The notes: generated from the letters alone by a model not told the origin. A stretch of 64,000 bases of DNA from Phialocephala subalpina (GCA_900073065.1 FJOG01000078.1:71058-135057); one strand, 5' to 3'. Positions 23,250-34,527 are shown, numbered from the stretch's first letter. Program-made: numbers and translations.

Positions 23250-23429
23250 CGAAAGGTTGTCAGAATTGAGGGAACAGCAGGGGATGTTTTTGCCACCTGT
23301 ACTAAACCATGTATAGCATATTGTTTACTCGAAAAGTGAAGAAAATGGTCAGAATCACCAATGAGCGGCGGTAAAACTGCTCACCGCCAAAACCCCTGCT
23401 ATCCCCTCAATTCTGACAACCCCCTTTCG
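23250..23429. mobile_element. 180-bp foldback/TIR element flanked by TA
   Basis: Left arm CGAAAGGTTGTCAGAATTGA.. and right arm ..TCAATTCTGACAACCCCCTTTCG are inverted repeats of about 36 bp, differing by a few bases (a GGG insertion in the right arm). TA lies directly outside both ends (23248-23249, 23430-23431). The interior has no coding capacity and includes a small hairpin, GGCGGT/ACCGCC near 23365-23386. It starts 142 bp upstream of the ATG of the NB-ARC gene, so it probably lies in its promoter or 5' UTR. Confidence 0.72.
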
Positions 23430-24640
23430 TACAAAGTCACCAGACTGTGTAAGTTAATTTACTTGTAAACTTGAGCATGAGGTGTAGAATGGGCTAGAAT
23501 TAGCTCCGCTCCTGCCATGAACAATCAGCAGTGGTACCTTTGAAGTACAACTAGGCAGGGGTGCACAACCACAAGTGTCTGGACATGGGACCCCCCTAAA
23601 ATAATTAACTAAAAAATTAGCGAAACGCAATTCGCCTTCTACTGTACAGGATTATTGGATTCGGATGAATCCGTAGAAGAGGGCCTTCCGTCGGTAGCGG
23701 CGTATCGACGATATTGGCTGTTTGGTCATCGGTGGGACAGATAGCCAGAATTGGCCCGGCTTCATTTGTCAGGAGAATCCTGCCAGCTAGCACGTGCTCA
23801 CGTGCACTAGCGCGTACCGTAGCCGAGAGGGTATATCTTAGGGCTTTGGCCTAAGACCTTTTCCTTCCCTGCTTAGTATTCTAGTCTATGCAGTCTTTAC
23901 CATATGCCTTGGTCTTTACTCGTGACATCATTCTCGGATTTCGGTAAAAATATACATCCAGTCGTCAGGTGACACCTGAGGAAAATTGTTTAACCGGTGA
24001 ACCCTCGAGCAACGGGTATCCTCGCGAATATCTAAAACGCCTGCGCCGATTCGAGCATGCTCACGATGCCCTGTAAGCATGCATGCCATGGACCTCACGC
24101 TCTACTGGCGCGGTCGCTCATGAAGCATTACCTCCGTATCTTACATGGAGATGGGCATGGGGAATGGAACGACTGAGTAGTAGGTGCAGAAGTAGACAGG
24201 TACGTGGCCGCTCATGAAAACTTCTAGAATAACGCCATACCTCACGTGAGTTTCGTATAATGTGCAATATAATATTATATAAATACTTCTTTTGCTTATT
24301 GAAATATTTAACGTATTATATATATTTTTTTATTCATTTAAATAAATTCGATATAAAAATTATTTTAAATTTTAAATTTTAAATTTTTAAATTAAATTTT
24401 TTCTTAATAAGAATTTCATATTATAATCTCGAAATTTGGAAATAAATTAATAATTATAAATAAAATAAAAAGAAATAATCGAAAGAATTTTTAATATTAT
24501 TAATAATATAATTAATAATATAATTATAATTTTATATATTTATATATTATATAAATATAATAGAAATTTAAAATTTTTAAATTATAAAATTATTTCGATA
24601 TATAAAGTTTTTTATAAGAATTATAATAGAATTACTATAG
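23430..24640. other. Intergenic; repeat-like and AT-rich from about 24250
   Basis: No gene seen. 24250-24640 is almost pure A/T with many TA steps, matching RIP-type decay. 23800-23900 (CACGTGCACTAGCG, then CTTAGGGCTTTGGCCTAAG) resembles 32310-32340 in layout and may be part of an old repeat, but I cannot define its limits. Confidence 0.45.
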
Positions 24641-24649
24641 ATCCTTGGC

Positions 24650-25262
24650 CGCGGGAATCGATATGCAATATACCAAGGAAACTAATACTTCGGTTTACTG
24701 CAATGGGTCTTGGCAGTGGGAGTCGAAAGGCAACGAACCACACTTCGAGAAAAGAAGGGCGAAGGCCCGCCCTACACTACCTTGCGCCTGCTTGCTTACC
24801 GCCAAATGTTCACCTCACTACTTCCCAGCTTGGAACAACTGTTTCTTGTTGCACATCTGAAATAAGCTACATGACTCGAGTCATAGGTAGAAGGACCTCT
24901 AGAGATGCAATGTCAAGACGATAGGCAGAATACTAAATCAAGTTCCAGATGCGACTCTGGCTACATGATATGGCAACTAGAGACGATATGCATACCAAAC
25001 CTTCACTTGACACAAACGACGTTCATCCCATATTGCCTGGTATGACAGCGGAAATCGACGCGCAACAAACCAAATTCTACGATAGGGAAGTGGGGTTCAA
25101 ACTTCATACTAGGGTTTTTGACAGCGGGAGACGATGTACAGCATCCCACTCTTGGACCAACACTGGGTCTGTGCTAGAGACTGACAGCGGGATTCGATAC
25201 GCAACGTACCAATTCTCCATCGAGAAATTGCTGGGGGCAGCGGGAGTCGATTCGCAACATAC
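24650..25262. repeat. Degenerate array with consensus GACAGCGGGARTCGATRCGC
   Basis: Six related copies on the plus strand: about 24652 (GCGGGAATCGATATGCAAT), 24711 (GGCAGTGGGAGTCGAAAGGC), 25044 (GACAGCGGAAATCGACGCGC), 25119 (GACAGCGGGAGACGATGTAC), 25182 (GACAGCGGGATTCGATACGC) and 25236 (GGCAGCGGGAGTCGATTCGC). Each is followed by ARCAWAC-like sequence. The part TCGATRCGCAACA resembles the reverse complement of the GTTGCACATCGC core, so this may be the same family in the opposite orientation. A 183-codon frame (24949-25500) crosses it but looks like a by-product. Confidence 0.55.
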
Positions 25263-26423
25263 TATACCTTCGAACGCAATAGTATCAGGTAGTCATACGA
25301 CGGAACCTGGTACCCAGCCGGCCCCGTCTGGAATTGCCATCACTGGAAGCTCCATCATGAGGCATGTGAGACTGCTTCAGAGGGTACGAGCGCTGGGAGA
25401 CAATTTGTTGCAAGTGCATCAGCATCACCCTCAAAAATTGGCCCTGCAAGCAAAGCTGTTCGATTTTTTCGACACAGCTAGCATCGATGGTCGTAGGTAG
25501 GGAATGTTCTGGCATGCATCTCTCACCTGAGCTCTTTACCGAGCTCGGTCTCCGAATCTATTTCCTGTAGTTGGTTTTGGATTCCCATCGTCCTCAGTCC
25601 ACCTCTTTGCTGCCCATCCTGGACCTGTCAGTTACCTGAGGTGCCGCTTCTGCACCTAGGAAATCGAAATCAAGGCTGTGCAGGCTGTGCAAGCTGTGCA
25701 ATGTTGATATCCGACATTCGAAGCATCATATTTCTGCTCCTAATTTCACTCATTTCTCTTTACCAATCAACTTTTCTCGCGCCTGAAGAGATGTATTAGG
25801 CATCAAGCCACCATCTTCGCTCCTTGTACCACAAGATCTTGTTAGGTTTGCACATCGCATCTACCGTCTAGAACGCTCCAGACCTTGGTCTTGAGAGATC
25901 TATAATTCTCTCAAAGCCATGCGCGGGCTCCATGATCATGGGTGCCGAGCTTTGTCATCTCGAGAGCCTCAACTCGGGTAGACTACATTAGCTAGACCCG
26001 GGTGCTATCGTCATCTACCCGCTTAAGAGGGGTCGGAACCACACAATCAGAACATTGGAGACTTTCCATCACATTTCACAAAACCGTATTGAGAGAAGGA
26101 CGCTAGAAAGTTCAAGTGTATTTCCAGATCTAGCAGTCATGATTTCACTGAAGTTGCTGAACCTGTTGGAACACTGCGCCGGAGGCAGCTCTAGGTTGAA
26201 GCCCTCGGCTCACTTGCGCACACATTCTCAATTGTTCGAAATACTTTTGATTACTCTTTCTACTACCTGTATGACTTGCTCACGTCTCTGACGCGTCACG
26301 GGTCGTTGATGTAATCGCCTTGTCGCGAAACATTCCTGAGCGCCCTCTTTCACATCCCTTGTCCTGCCTCCAATATTTGACACGTCCCAGCCCCAAAATT
26401 TCCCCTTTCATCCGTACGCCAAA

Positions 26424-27905
26424 ATGCGTTTCAACATCTTATTCATCCTTCCCCTACCATTACTGGTCTTCTCCCACCCCGTCATCGTCGAGCACGAGTC
26501 AGTCGACATTATTCCAGATCGTCCAACCATCAACCATGTCGACGCCTCGCCTGCTGTCCTTCCACAATGCATCACAATCAACACACCCAACGTCCGCCGT
26601 TCACTCTCCCAAATCGAAACTAGCATGACAAAAACACCCCATACAACTAAACCCCATCGACCCTCCAACCCGAATCCCTCACCAAAGCGAGGCTTCTTCG
26701 CCCGCGCCCTAGCCATCTTCCAATTCTCAACCCTACACACCACATCCCTACACTCACCCCCCTCCGAGTTTCCCAAACTCACCACCCCACAATCCGCACT
26801 CATCACACGAACCCTCTCCCACCACTCACACCGCGACAGCATCACAATCTCCATCTCAAGCTTGCTCAACAACACAACAGTCTGCCAATCGGCCAACGCC
26901 GCAAAATTCGAAGTCGTAAACAACGCCAAGAATGCAAATATAGCTATGGGCGACTCTTCCAACCACACAGCCGACTTTCACAGTTTTGGGGATAAGAATA
27001 TGTTGAATTCTACTGGGAGTAATACTGGGGGGTGGAATACTAAGAATCGTGGGAGTAATTTGACAATTGGAAGGGAGAGACGGGATGAAAAGGAAAGGAG
27101 GGGGATGAGGGGAAAGAGGGAATTAACAGGATGGAAAAACTGGTTCGAAAATATATGGCAAGGAGGCGATTATGGGCGTTGGGAAATGCCATGGAGCGCA
27201 CCCGCCGCTGGTTCCTCCAAGGAATCCAAAGCTGATGGGAGTAAATGGAGTGTCGAGCAAACCAAAAGCTCCGCACCTGCAACAGAGACTGGATTCGTGG
27301 GCTTTGAGGGCGGGGACGAACCCACTTCAACCAAAGGTCCAGCTTCTTCGAAGGAGACTGAAAGTCAAAGGCCATTTGGATGGGGAGATCATAAAACGTA
27401 TACTAGGACTGTGACTATGGAGCCGTCTAAGACACCTGAATCGAAAGGGGGAAATGGGACATGGACGAACGGCGCTGTTCAAACGAAGGGTCCGAGACCG
27501 TTTAGGCCGGGTGGGAATGGGACGCATCCGCATGGTCCTGCGTCGGCCGGTCATTTTTCACCACACCCGAAACTTGGAGGAAACCACACCGCAAACAGAG
27601 GCTTGGTAGCTGGTACCCTTCACAAGACAGGCGGTGATGAACAAAAGAGAGATATTGTGAATCTGAATATCGTAGGAGGGAGTTCAAATAGTACTTTGAC
27701 GAGAAGCGGGAATGATAATACTGTTGAGGTTTACGTTGCGGGAAATGGAGATAACGTGGTTAATATTACTGTTGTTTGGGAAGGAGTGGGGAGTGAGATG
27801 ATGGAGTCGGGGAATGGGAATGTGGTTCGTGTACATGTTGGGGATTCTAAGGGGGTTGATATGGGGAATTCTACGCTGATGGTTGTTGGTGGAGAGGAAA
27901 TCTAG
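26424..27905 (+). CDS. Secreted, Asn-rich glycoprotein-like protein with dibasic sites
   Basis: A single 493-residue frame. The start MRFNILFILPLPLLVFSHP is a typical signal peptide with cleavage expected around residues 17-19. The body is Pro/Thr/Lys-rich and disordered, with several NxS/T sequons and dibasic clusters (RERRDEKERR, RGKREL, EQKRDI) that look like Kex2-type processing sites. After the last one the C-terminal about 80 residues change character: repeating N-G/N-x beta strands (NIVGGSSNSTLTRSGNDN, EVYVAGNGDN, ESGNGNVVRVHVGDS) that look like a short parallel beta-structure. No named domain is recognised. Preproprotein processing is inference. No intron is needed. Confidence 0.68.
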   Translation: MRFNILFILPLPLLVFSHPVIVEHESVDIIPDRPTINHVDASPAVLPQCITINTPNVRRSLSQIETSMTKTPHTTKPHRPSNPNPSPKRGFFARALAIFQFSTLHTTSLHSPPSEFPKLTTPQSALITRTLSHHSHRDSITISISSLLNNTTVCQSANAAKFEVVNNAKNANIAMGDSSNHTADFHSFGDKNMLNSTGSNTGGWNTKNRGSNLTIGRERRDEKERRGMRGKRELTGWKNWFENIWQGGDYGRWEMPWSAPAAGSSKESKADGSKWSVEQTKSSAPATETGFVGFEGGDEPTSTKGPASSKETESQRPFGWGDHKTYTRTVTMEPSKTPESKGGNGTWTNGAVQTKGPRPFRPGGNGTHPHGPASAGHFSPHPKLGGNHTANRGLVAGTLHKTGGDEQKRDIVNLNIVGGSSNSTLTRSGNDNTVEVYVAGNGDNVVNITVVWEGVGSEMMESGNGNVVRVHVGDSKGVDMGNSTLMVVGGEEI

Positions 27906-28109
27906 TTCTTGTATCTATTCTATCCTGTATAATGTCTAACGCATCTGAAAGCTCAGTGTTATCAATGTTCCAGCTTTAGCGGGATAATCGAAGAGACTTT
28001 GCTGGCTGAGGTCCTCTATGCGATAACACGTGATTGGCGTACGATTCTCCTTCCTCAGAGAGATTGAGCCGAGACAGACCATGCTGGACTGGGAACAACG
28101 AGAGCGCTG

Positions 28110-29073
28110 TCAAGGCTTAAAACTCTCTTTCACACTCTTCATACTCACACTTTTCACCTTAACCTCACCCTTCCTATCGACCCCCTTCCCCTCCAACGTC
28201 CAAACCTCCTCAACCCCAAGACTCTTAAGATAGGCAATCATCCCCAGATAATTCGTCCCAACGTGATCAACCCCATGACTATCATCACTCAACGTCAACT
28301 TTCCCCCCATCCCCAAAAACACGTCACAAATACTCCTCCCCGGATACGGCTCCTTAAGTCCCTTCCTCAACCCCGCACTATTAACCTCCAAAAGTCCCCC
28401 CTGCTCAACCACCAACCTCAAATTTCGTTCCACCTTCTCCCAAACACCTTTCATCCCCTTCAAATCTCCATTAGGATCCTCAGCCAATAATCTTATCAGA
28501 TCAAAATGCCCCACCACCTTCGGTTTCAACACATTCAACATCTCAAACTGCAAGTCAAAATAATCCTCAAATAATTTCTCATCTGTACCTCCAGCCGCTT
28601 CTCGTGCTTGAGCATACATACTCTTATCATAATCGATGGGGATTTCATGGACGTGGTGCACGGAGCCGATGAAGTAGTCTATGCATGGATTTGAGGCGAA
28701 GGAATTGACGAGGGTACTGTAGGAGGGACGGATGTATTCGCCTTCGAAACCTATTAGGATGTTTATTTGGCCTGCGTATTTGGCTCGAAGGCGTTGAGCT
28801 TCGATAAGGTATGCTTCGTGGCGGGGGAAGAGTGGGGCGGTGGTTAAGCCTGCTGTGATCTGGGGGGTTTTGGTTAGAAGTATAATGTATTTGAGGAGAT
28901 GGAAGAAGGGATACCTCTTCGGGATAAAGATCTTTCTCTTCGCGGGGCATGTGTTCGGTTAGGCCAAAGGTGATCATTCCTCGTGCGATGGCGGCTTGGA
29001 TCACAGTCTCTAGTTCGTCTTTTGCGTGGCCGGGACAGAATTGGCCTGAGTGGCTGTGCATAGAGAACGCCAT
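28110..29073 (-). CDS. HIS2: Histidinol-phosphatase (PHP family)
   Basis: Exons 28915-29073 and 28110-28859 with a 55-nt intron (GTATCC, CTTCTAACC branch, CCCAG) close to 302 residues. The metal-binding His/Asp/Glu set of PHP phosphoesterases is visible: SMHSHSGQFCPGHA near residue 5, LTEHMPREE near 38, GFEGEYIRP near 89, GSVHHVHEIP near 118, VGHFDLIRL and LSDDSHG. Length and order match fungal histidinol-phosphatase, which removes phosphate from L-histidinol phosphate in histidine biosynthesis (cytosolic, known for the family). The in-frame MAFSMHSHSG start is chosen because it puts the first metal motif at the N-terminus, as usual. Intact. Confidence 0.9.
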
Positions 29074-30735
29074 CTTGGCTGTAGATGCTTCCAGAAGGGT
29101 GTAAGGTTGAAGATGATGAGGTTGAGAAAAAGATAAGAAGTCGAGGTCGGAACCCCGGTTCTCGCTAGGCTTGCCGAGAGCCTGAAGCGGGCGAATGACT
29201 TTCAAGCGTTGGTGAACGTGGTAGTGTAAAACTCTAACGTCTTATATTACCGAGGCCCGCTGTGTATTTGTAGTAACCAGACGCCTAGAAATATAGCGAC
29301 AACTACCCTAAGCATCGACTACAGCACCCTGAATATTAGTGACCAAAGCCTGAAGCCACCTCTAGCTTAGTGTCTCCTCTCCTGACTCGTTAGCCTCTCC
29401 AGCCCCACAGCTTAACACGAACAGTAATCAAAACCAACTCCGACTCGCCGTCCTCGAACTCTGCAGAACGAATCCTGAAGTTGCGAAATCCCTCTCTCCT
29501 CTCATTTCCCCCACACCAGCTGCACAAGGGAACAAACGTTCCGCTCCAGACAATACATTGATTTCTGCGCGACCGAGGAAGGTGCTTGCGACGAGGACGG
29601 CGAGGAATGCGGTGTCGGGATTTGGATTCTCGGCCGCTTTTGCAACCAAAGAGGGGTATTTGGTTGCTGTATTTCCCGGCGCTTGCCAGTCGCTACCCAG
29701 CAGCAAATGTAAGATCTTACAACAAAATGGGGATACTTGCAGGGTTTGCTTTTTCGGAAATGGCGTCGGACGGCTTCGGATTTAATTGAGGCGTACTGGA
29801 CATGCAAGGGAGGTCTTCACGCGTCTGCCTATAATTGGAATTAGGATATTTGTACGACCATTCCTACCCTCATCTGCCCGTCACCCAGGTGGTCTCCACA
29901 AGCTCACACAATGGCCAACCCCAAACAATTCCCCATAGCGAGAATTTATGTGACCGATAGTACGTATGTATTCATACGTGCCAAACAAACCAAATCGCAA
30001 TAAAACACCAAAGAAAATACTTTTCAATTTCTCCAAAAACAAAACCGTCTTTCCCTCTTCCTTTTCACAGAACCGTTTTATCCCTCGCTTTATAGCGATA
30101 CTCCTGTCAGCCCCTTCTCTTTCAAAACAGATCTTAGCTTCCTCGAGCAAGTCGTTGAATGAATCCCCGCTGCCAAAGTACTGGTCTCCAGCTCCGCGTA
30201 AAGGCGTCTGCTACGCTGGAGTAAAAAATATATAAATATATAATATATAATATATATATTAAATTTTTTTTTTTTTGGTTTTTTTTTTTTGAGATGTCAT
30301 TGGTTTTTGAGTAACCATCGTTCCTCCAAGGAACCAGGCAAGCAACAAAAGGAAAAAGGTGGTTTTGCTTTCGCGAAGCAAGCGTCGAGATGGAAGTCGT
30401 CGGCCATATATACGATATATCTGACCCTCCATCCACTGACTCCAGACGGCGTGCCCGATGCTGGCTTGCCAAAGATACCAGTCTGCTACAGTATGAAGCA
30501 AGATTGGTGCTTTGGTGCGTGCCCGATACTCGCTTGGTCATCCCCCCAGAATGGATTTTGTCGAGTAGTGGATGGAAGGTATCAACTTCCAACCCCCTCA
30601 ATGTCAGAGAATGAAATTTCCCGTATGGCGTCGATCCAGCACGAATCGGGGCGGTTGTAGGAAGAGTGTGAATTTTTTTTGGTTTTTTGTGGATTTGGTC
30701 TTCGGTGCAAATAAGCAGAGTTTTGTGTCGACTCC
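29074..30735. other. Intergenic with AT and homopolymer tracts
   Basis: No gene recognised; open frames overlap in many phases without motifs. 30225-30290 holds a (TA)n-rich stretch followed by two long T runs separated by GG. Confidence 0.45.
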
Positions 30736-31410
30736 TCATCGAGTTGGTGATCTTTCGTTTCGTTGGTTGTTATCGAGAACTTTTCCATGTTGCTTCCTCT
30801 GATGCCGATTGAAGTTGTCCAGGCGGGAGAACCCGCGGCCTCGAGAATATCCGCATGATTGGTATGGGCAGTAAAAGCGTCGAAGCTCGCCTCCATGTAC
30901 AACCATGTGGCGATCCAAGTCTTTGCTGTAGACAAATCCGCGCTTATCGGAGCAGCCGGGTTCGCGGCATTTGTATGGTCGTGCTTCGGGTCGTGCGTCG
31001 TGGTGTTTTGCATGCTTACTATACGATGTCAATGTGTTATATGATGCGGAAGATCTATTGACTTACTTGAGCTCACATTGCCGTTTGAAAGATTTGGCCG
31101 TACATCCGAGATGCTTGCGGAATAACGTGCGACTCAATACAATGGGAGGAGTGCAAGCATCTCCCATTCGCCTAGGAAGCAGAGACGGCAATGTGCCATG
31201 GACCATAAGCGTTGGTTGAAGCAGCGGAGATGAAATGGAAGATGGAAACGGAGGAGAATCAGAACTAGATAAATTGTCGCCAAGGCTGAAATGACTGCTT
31301 GAATTGTCAGGGGTTTTGGTCAAGTGCTCTATGCGTCCAAAGTGAGGATCGTGATGAAAGTCGTTAGGGGCTGGTTGCCCAGCGGGATGTGAGGAATAGT
31401 CGTCATTGTT
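30736..31410 (-). CDS. C2H2 zinc-finger protein (5' part unresolved)
   Basis: The last exon is 30736-31018; a 48-nt intron (31019-31066, GTAAGT..ATAG) joins it to an upstream exon from 31067 with exact phase. The joined sequence reads FRKHLGCTAKSFKRQCELNK then HAKHHDARPEARPYKCREPG. Two fingers follow: C-x4-C-x12-H-x3-H (YKCREPGCSDKRGF..DLDRHMVVH) and C-x4-C..H-x4-H (FYCPYQSCGYSRGR..NFNRHQRKQH). A nuclear DNA-binding role is inferred. Upstream the frame runs on as acidic/Pro-rich sequence to about 31480, where a TGA appears. Other exon-like pieces reach 31869 (MAYTTRVQQS..), but I could not join them in phase, so the start is unknown; a frameshift or damage is possible. Confidence 0.65.
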
Positions 31411-31988
31411 GAGATCAGAATTGGAAGTAGACGGATTTGGTTGTGCTGGATATGAAGGACGCCGGATCGTGAGTATTCAAGGTCTGAAAGTTTGACAAAT
31501 TGAGGGAGGTTTCCCGAGCCTGCATCGAAACAAGAACTACTGTAGCATTGTCTTGTAGATATGAAGTCTTTGGCAGACCGGAGAGGCCGTTGCCGCCCCT
31601 ACGAATCTGCCGGAGCAGTTTTCTAGAGGATCTGCATTGCACATACGTAAGTAAAATTATCTCACAGTGTCACGGCAATAGACACAATGTCGTACCTTAT
31701 TTCTGGGTGATGAAGGAAGGGAGCAGACTTGGAGGGGCGGCCCAATATTAAGCTCCAGAAAGCTGGAGGCCTCCTGCGCAGATCCCAGGGTCTCTGCGCA
31801 AGGCTGCAGCACTTTCGGTAATCGCATGGTCCCAGGAATAGATTGTTGGACCCTTGTAGTGTAGGCCATCTCGATTGGTCCATAGTTGGAGGCCTCTTTC
31901 TTGCTTGCACGCCCTGTTTCACCGCGCGGGAGGAGTGCGGGGTGAGAGACAAAAAAGCGGCACTATTTGTACGTGTAACCTTATGAGT

Positions 31989-32011
31989 TCTCTCTCTCTC
32001 TCTCTCTCTCT
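31989..32011. repeat. (TC)n microsatellite
   Basis: Eleven uninterrupted TC units. Confidence 0.95.
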
Positions 32012-32555
32012 GAAAAGGGTTTGATATGACACTCAAGAAGATTCCTAAATTTATACTTTTCCACATATTTGAATGGAAAATAAAACAATCTATTATGGCA
32101 GTCGAACACAACTTTTTTTTTCTTCGTCCCAAGGTCGGTTAGTAAGCTCGCCGCTTCTACTCAGGTGCTAATCACCCTCGGCTCACCCTCGGCTCAGCCA
32201 GCTCACCTGAGCTATCTGAGCAACCTGAGCAGTCCCTGAGAGGTCGCTATCACTTTTTCGGACTCGCTGTACTGGGAATGTGACGGCTGGCTTTCGGGTC
32301 ACGTGCACGGCTTAGGGGCTTTACCCCTGAGCCAGGGGGTCTTAGCTTGCGGCGCAGCCCGCGCAGGCTTATTACCTCTCCTGTAGCTAGCTTCTCTTTC
32401 TCTTCTTCATCTTCTTTGTTTCCTTAGTATTAGGCCTATGGAATCGATCCATTCAGCCACGTACGCACTCCCATATGCCTCTACGTGCATGTGATCGCCC
32501 ATGCCGTTACAAGGAAGAAGTTGACGAGAATGCCTGAGAACACCGCTACGAAACG

Positions 32556-32885
32556 AGAGTAATAACAGGCCATTATCACACGCCAATCCTGATATAAAGA
32601 AAAATTATTTTTGTTCCGAAAAGTGAGCAGAGCTGTTTTACCGGCAGGTTTGGGTGAGTTAAGATGAGCAAGGGTGAGTCGAAGGTAAGAGCAATAGTAG
32701 ATAGATCAGCTTCGAAGGCGACCTGTTTCGGCTCCTCGGCTATAACTACCGCTAGCTAAAATTAGAAAAAGTCAGTCAAGGATTCTTCGGAGCTAATTCT
32801 AGATCACCCGTTAGCTAGAGCCGTACCTCTCAACTTTAGCGATTTGACCTTATCGTATACAAATACATCGCGTTAATCTATTTGT
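32556..32885. repeat. Dispersed repeat, copy A (right part)
   Basis: Aligns with 40270-40470 plus 40725-40830: shared blocks include AACAGGCCATT, ACGCCAATCCT, GTGAGCAGAGCTG, GGGTGAG, GCGACCTGTTTCGGCTCC, TCGGAGC and ATCGTATAC. Many differences are C/T or G/A (for example CTATAACTACCGCTAGC against CTATAACTGCCGCCAGC), the direction expected from RIP in this copy. No coding sequence. The CTCACC/CTGAGC-rich stretch just upstream (32160-32240) resembles 50880-50970. Confidence 0.7.
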
Positions 32886-33061
32886 CATAGCAAGAACAAA
32901 TCAACGTGAGGGAAGAGGCGTCTAGATGCCATAACTTAGAATATCAAGGTAAGGAGAGGAGAAGTGCCTGGGAGGGCCAGAGGCTAAATACACAAAAGGT
33001 ATCACGTGTGGGCTCGAGAGCACCTGACCTAGTGAGCTCCTTAAGTCACGGGTGAGAAATA

Positions 33062-33268
33062 CTACCCCCCCCATGAACAATTTCGAGTGGGTCCAATATT
33101 CGCCACACTCTCATGCCACGATTCACACCACGAAAGGTACGCAATCCAGGGTCTATAGCGAATAGCAGCTCTCGAAAGCACCTGATATTTCCTAATTCGG
33201 GGAAATTGACGAAGTTTCAGTGTGGCGTTCCCAAAGGACCCACTCGAAATTGTTTATGGGGGGGATAG
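33062..33268. mobile_element. 207-bp TIR element (MITE) flanked by TA
   Basis: Ends: CTACCCCCCCCATGAACAAT.. on the left, and the reverse complement of the right end, CTATCCCCCCCATAAACAAT... Both continue through TTCGAGTGGGTCC, giving about 33 bp with two mismatches. A second matching block, CGCCACACT, lies further in. TA abuts both ends (33060-33061 and 33269-33270). There is no open frame. Size, TIRs and TA duplication fit a non-autonomous Tc1/mariner-type element. Its ends differ from the elements at 9598 and 23250, so it is a separate family. Confidence 0.8.
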
Positions 33269-33500
33269 TAGGAATTCCTAACTCCTCGCTTATGACCACC
33301 TGCACGTGACTATGCTATTGCTCCAGCGCTGTTATAGTGAAAATGCCGTAGTAGTGTAGAGACTGTAAGAAATCTTTCTATTATTTATACAAGGATTTCA
33401 AATTAAGGAGAGAAGGTTTAGAATATAGAGGGCTGTCGACGTACATATGGTTACAAAGAGAGTGTAGATTCCTACATCCCCCTCTCTTCCTCAAATATCA

Positions 33501-34028
33501 ATGATGTCTTTCAAAGCCTTCCATTCCGAATATGCCCAGGGATGCATGTACTATTTAGTCGTTTACCTTAAGAAACCTGCCGCGCCCCTTGCTTTTAGTA
33601 GCACGATGCTCGGTCGCATCCAGCCCTCCGCGAACAATGCTAATATCATCATCGATCCTAACACGCTTGGTAAAAAAGTCACAATGGCAGCTGGGCAGGA
33701 GTTTTGTGTTAGATTGAACCCAGGGGATCAAGTTGGTGGAGGATCCGGCCATGCGATCCCACCTCCGGGTCGAGATTAAGGAGCAGACCAAACAGGGGTT
33801 CGGAGTTGAAATCACAGATGGGACGGGGGAGGTATGTGACATGTGGGCCTAGCTGCCTCCTAATCGATACTAACAGGGAGCTAGGATGATACGTCAGCTG
33901 TGCGCAAAGTCAAGGATCTGATCTGCGAAACACTCGACACCATTGAGATGAGTTACCCTAAGGAAGACGAACGAGAGCGCTACGATAGTCACGAAGACCT
34001 CAAGATCCTTGCTATATATCCTGCCTAG
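33501..34028 (+). pseudogene. Unrecognised coding remnant, at least two pieces
   Basis: Frame 33501-33779 reads MMSFKAFHSEYAQGCMYYLV and later IIIDPNTLGKKVTMAAGQEF and VRLNPGDQVGGGSGHAIPP, which looks like real beta-rich protein. Just before its stop another phase opens (RVEIKEQTKQGFGVEITDGT), ending at a GTATGT donor with a TAACAG acceptor 45 nt on. A third stretch (AVRKVKDLICETLDTIEMSY) ends with TAG at 34026-34028. The pieces are not in one phase with any intron I could justify, so a frameshift or decay is likely. No domain is named. 33270-33500 and 34029-34527 show no other gene. Confidence 0.4.
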
Positions 34029-34527
34029 CTAGATCACTACAAGATAACCTGCCAAACTACTGCCCAGGAAGAAGCAGTAAACACTTGGTACCGCCTCCTT
34101 ATACAAGAAGCCTTCAACGGTTGTACTATTCCTCTCTTGCAAACAGACTATAGTACTCTCCAGACGGGACTTTCGAGTGGCGAGAAAGGAACCCCGGCTG
34201 AGATTCGTGACAGGAGGGAGAGGAGGGCTTAGTCGGTACGGCAATCAAGAGGAAGCATATGAATGGGAGGGTGGAATCTGAGTAGTGGTAGAGGATTGAG
34301 GCAACGGCGTTAGCAGCTCATACGGATAGTTATGTAGTCACGCAGTTAAGTTGCTAAAATGTATTCACCTAGACAAATTATCCAGCCAAGTGACTTGAGA
34401 GGCTTTCCATGTCGGCCGATATAAGACTAAAAAGATATCCCGAGCCAACTGAGCCAGCCTAAGAAACAGTTTATCATGTGCTTTTCATTATGATAAGCAC
34501 CACTTGTCCCCTCGAGTTCTTTATCTG

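Noticed and set aside
23880..23940. Possible LTR-like end shared with 32400-32440
   Set aside because: Only short stretches agree (TTAGTATT, CTATG); no terminal TG..CA pair or target duplication could be placed.
24949..25500. 183-codon frame over the degenerate array
   Set aside because: Its sequence follows the repeat units; no domain, no introns, and the copies fall in shifting phases.
26408..26968. 186-codon minus-strand frame
   Set aside because: Lies opposite the secreted-protein gene, with no motif and a Cys/Trp composition typical of a shadow frame.
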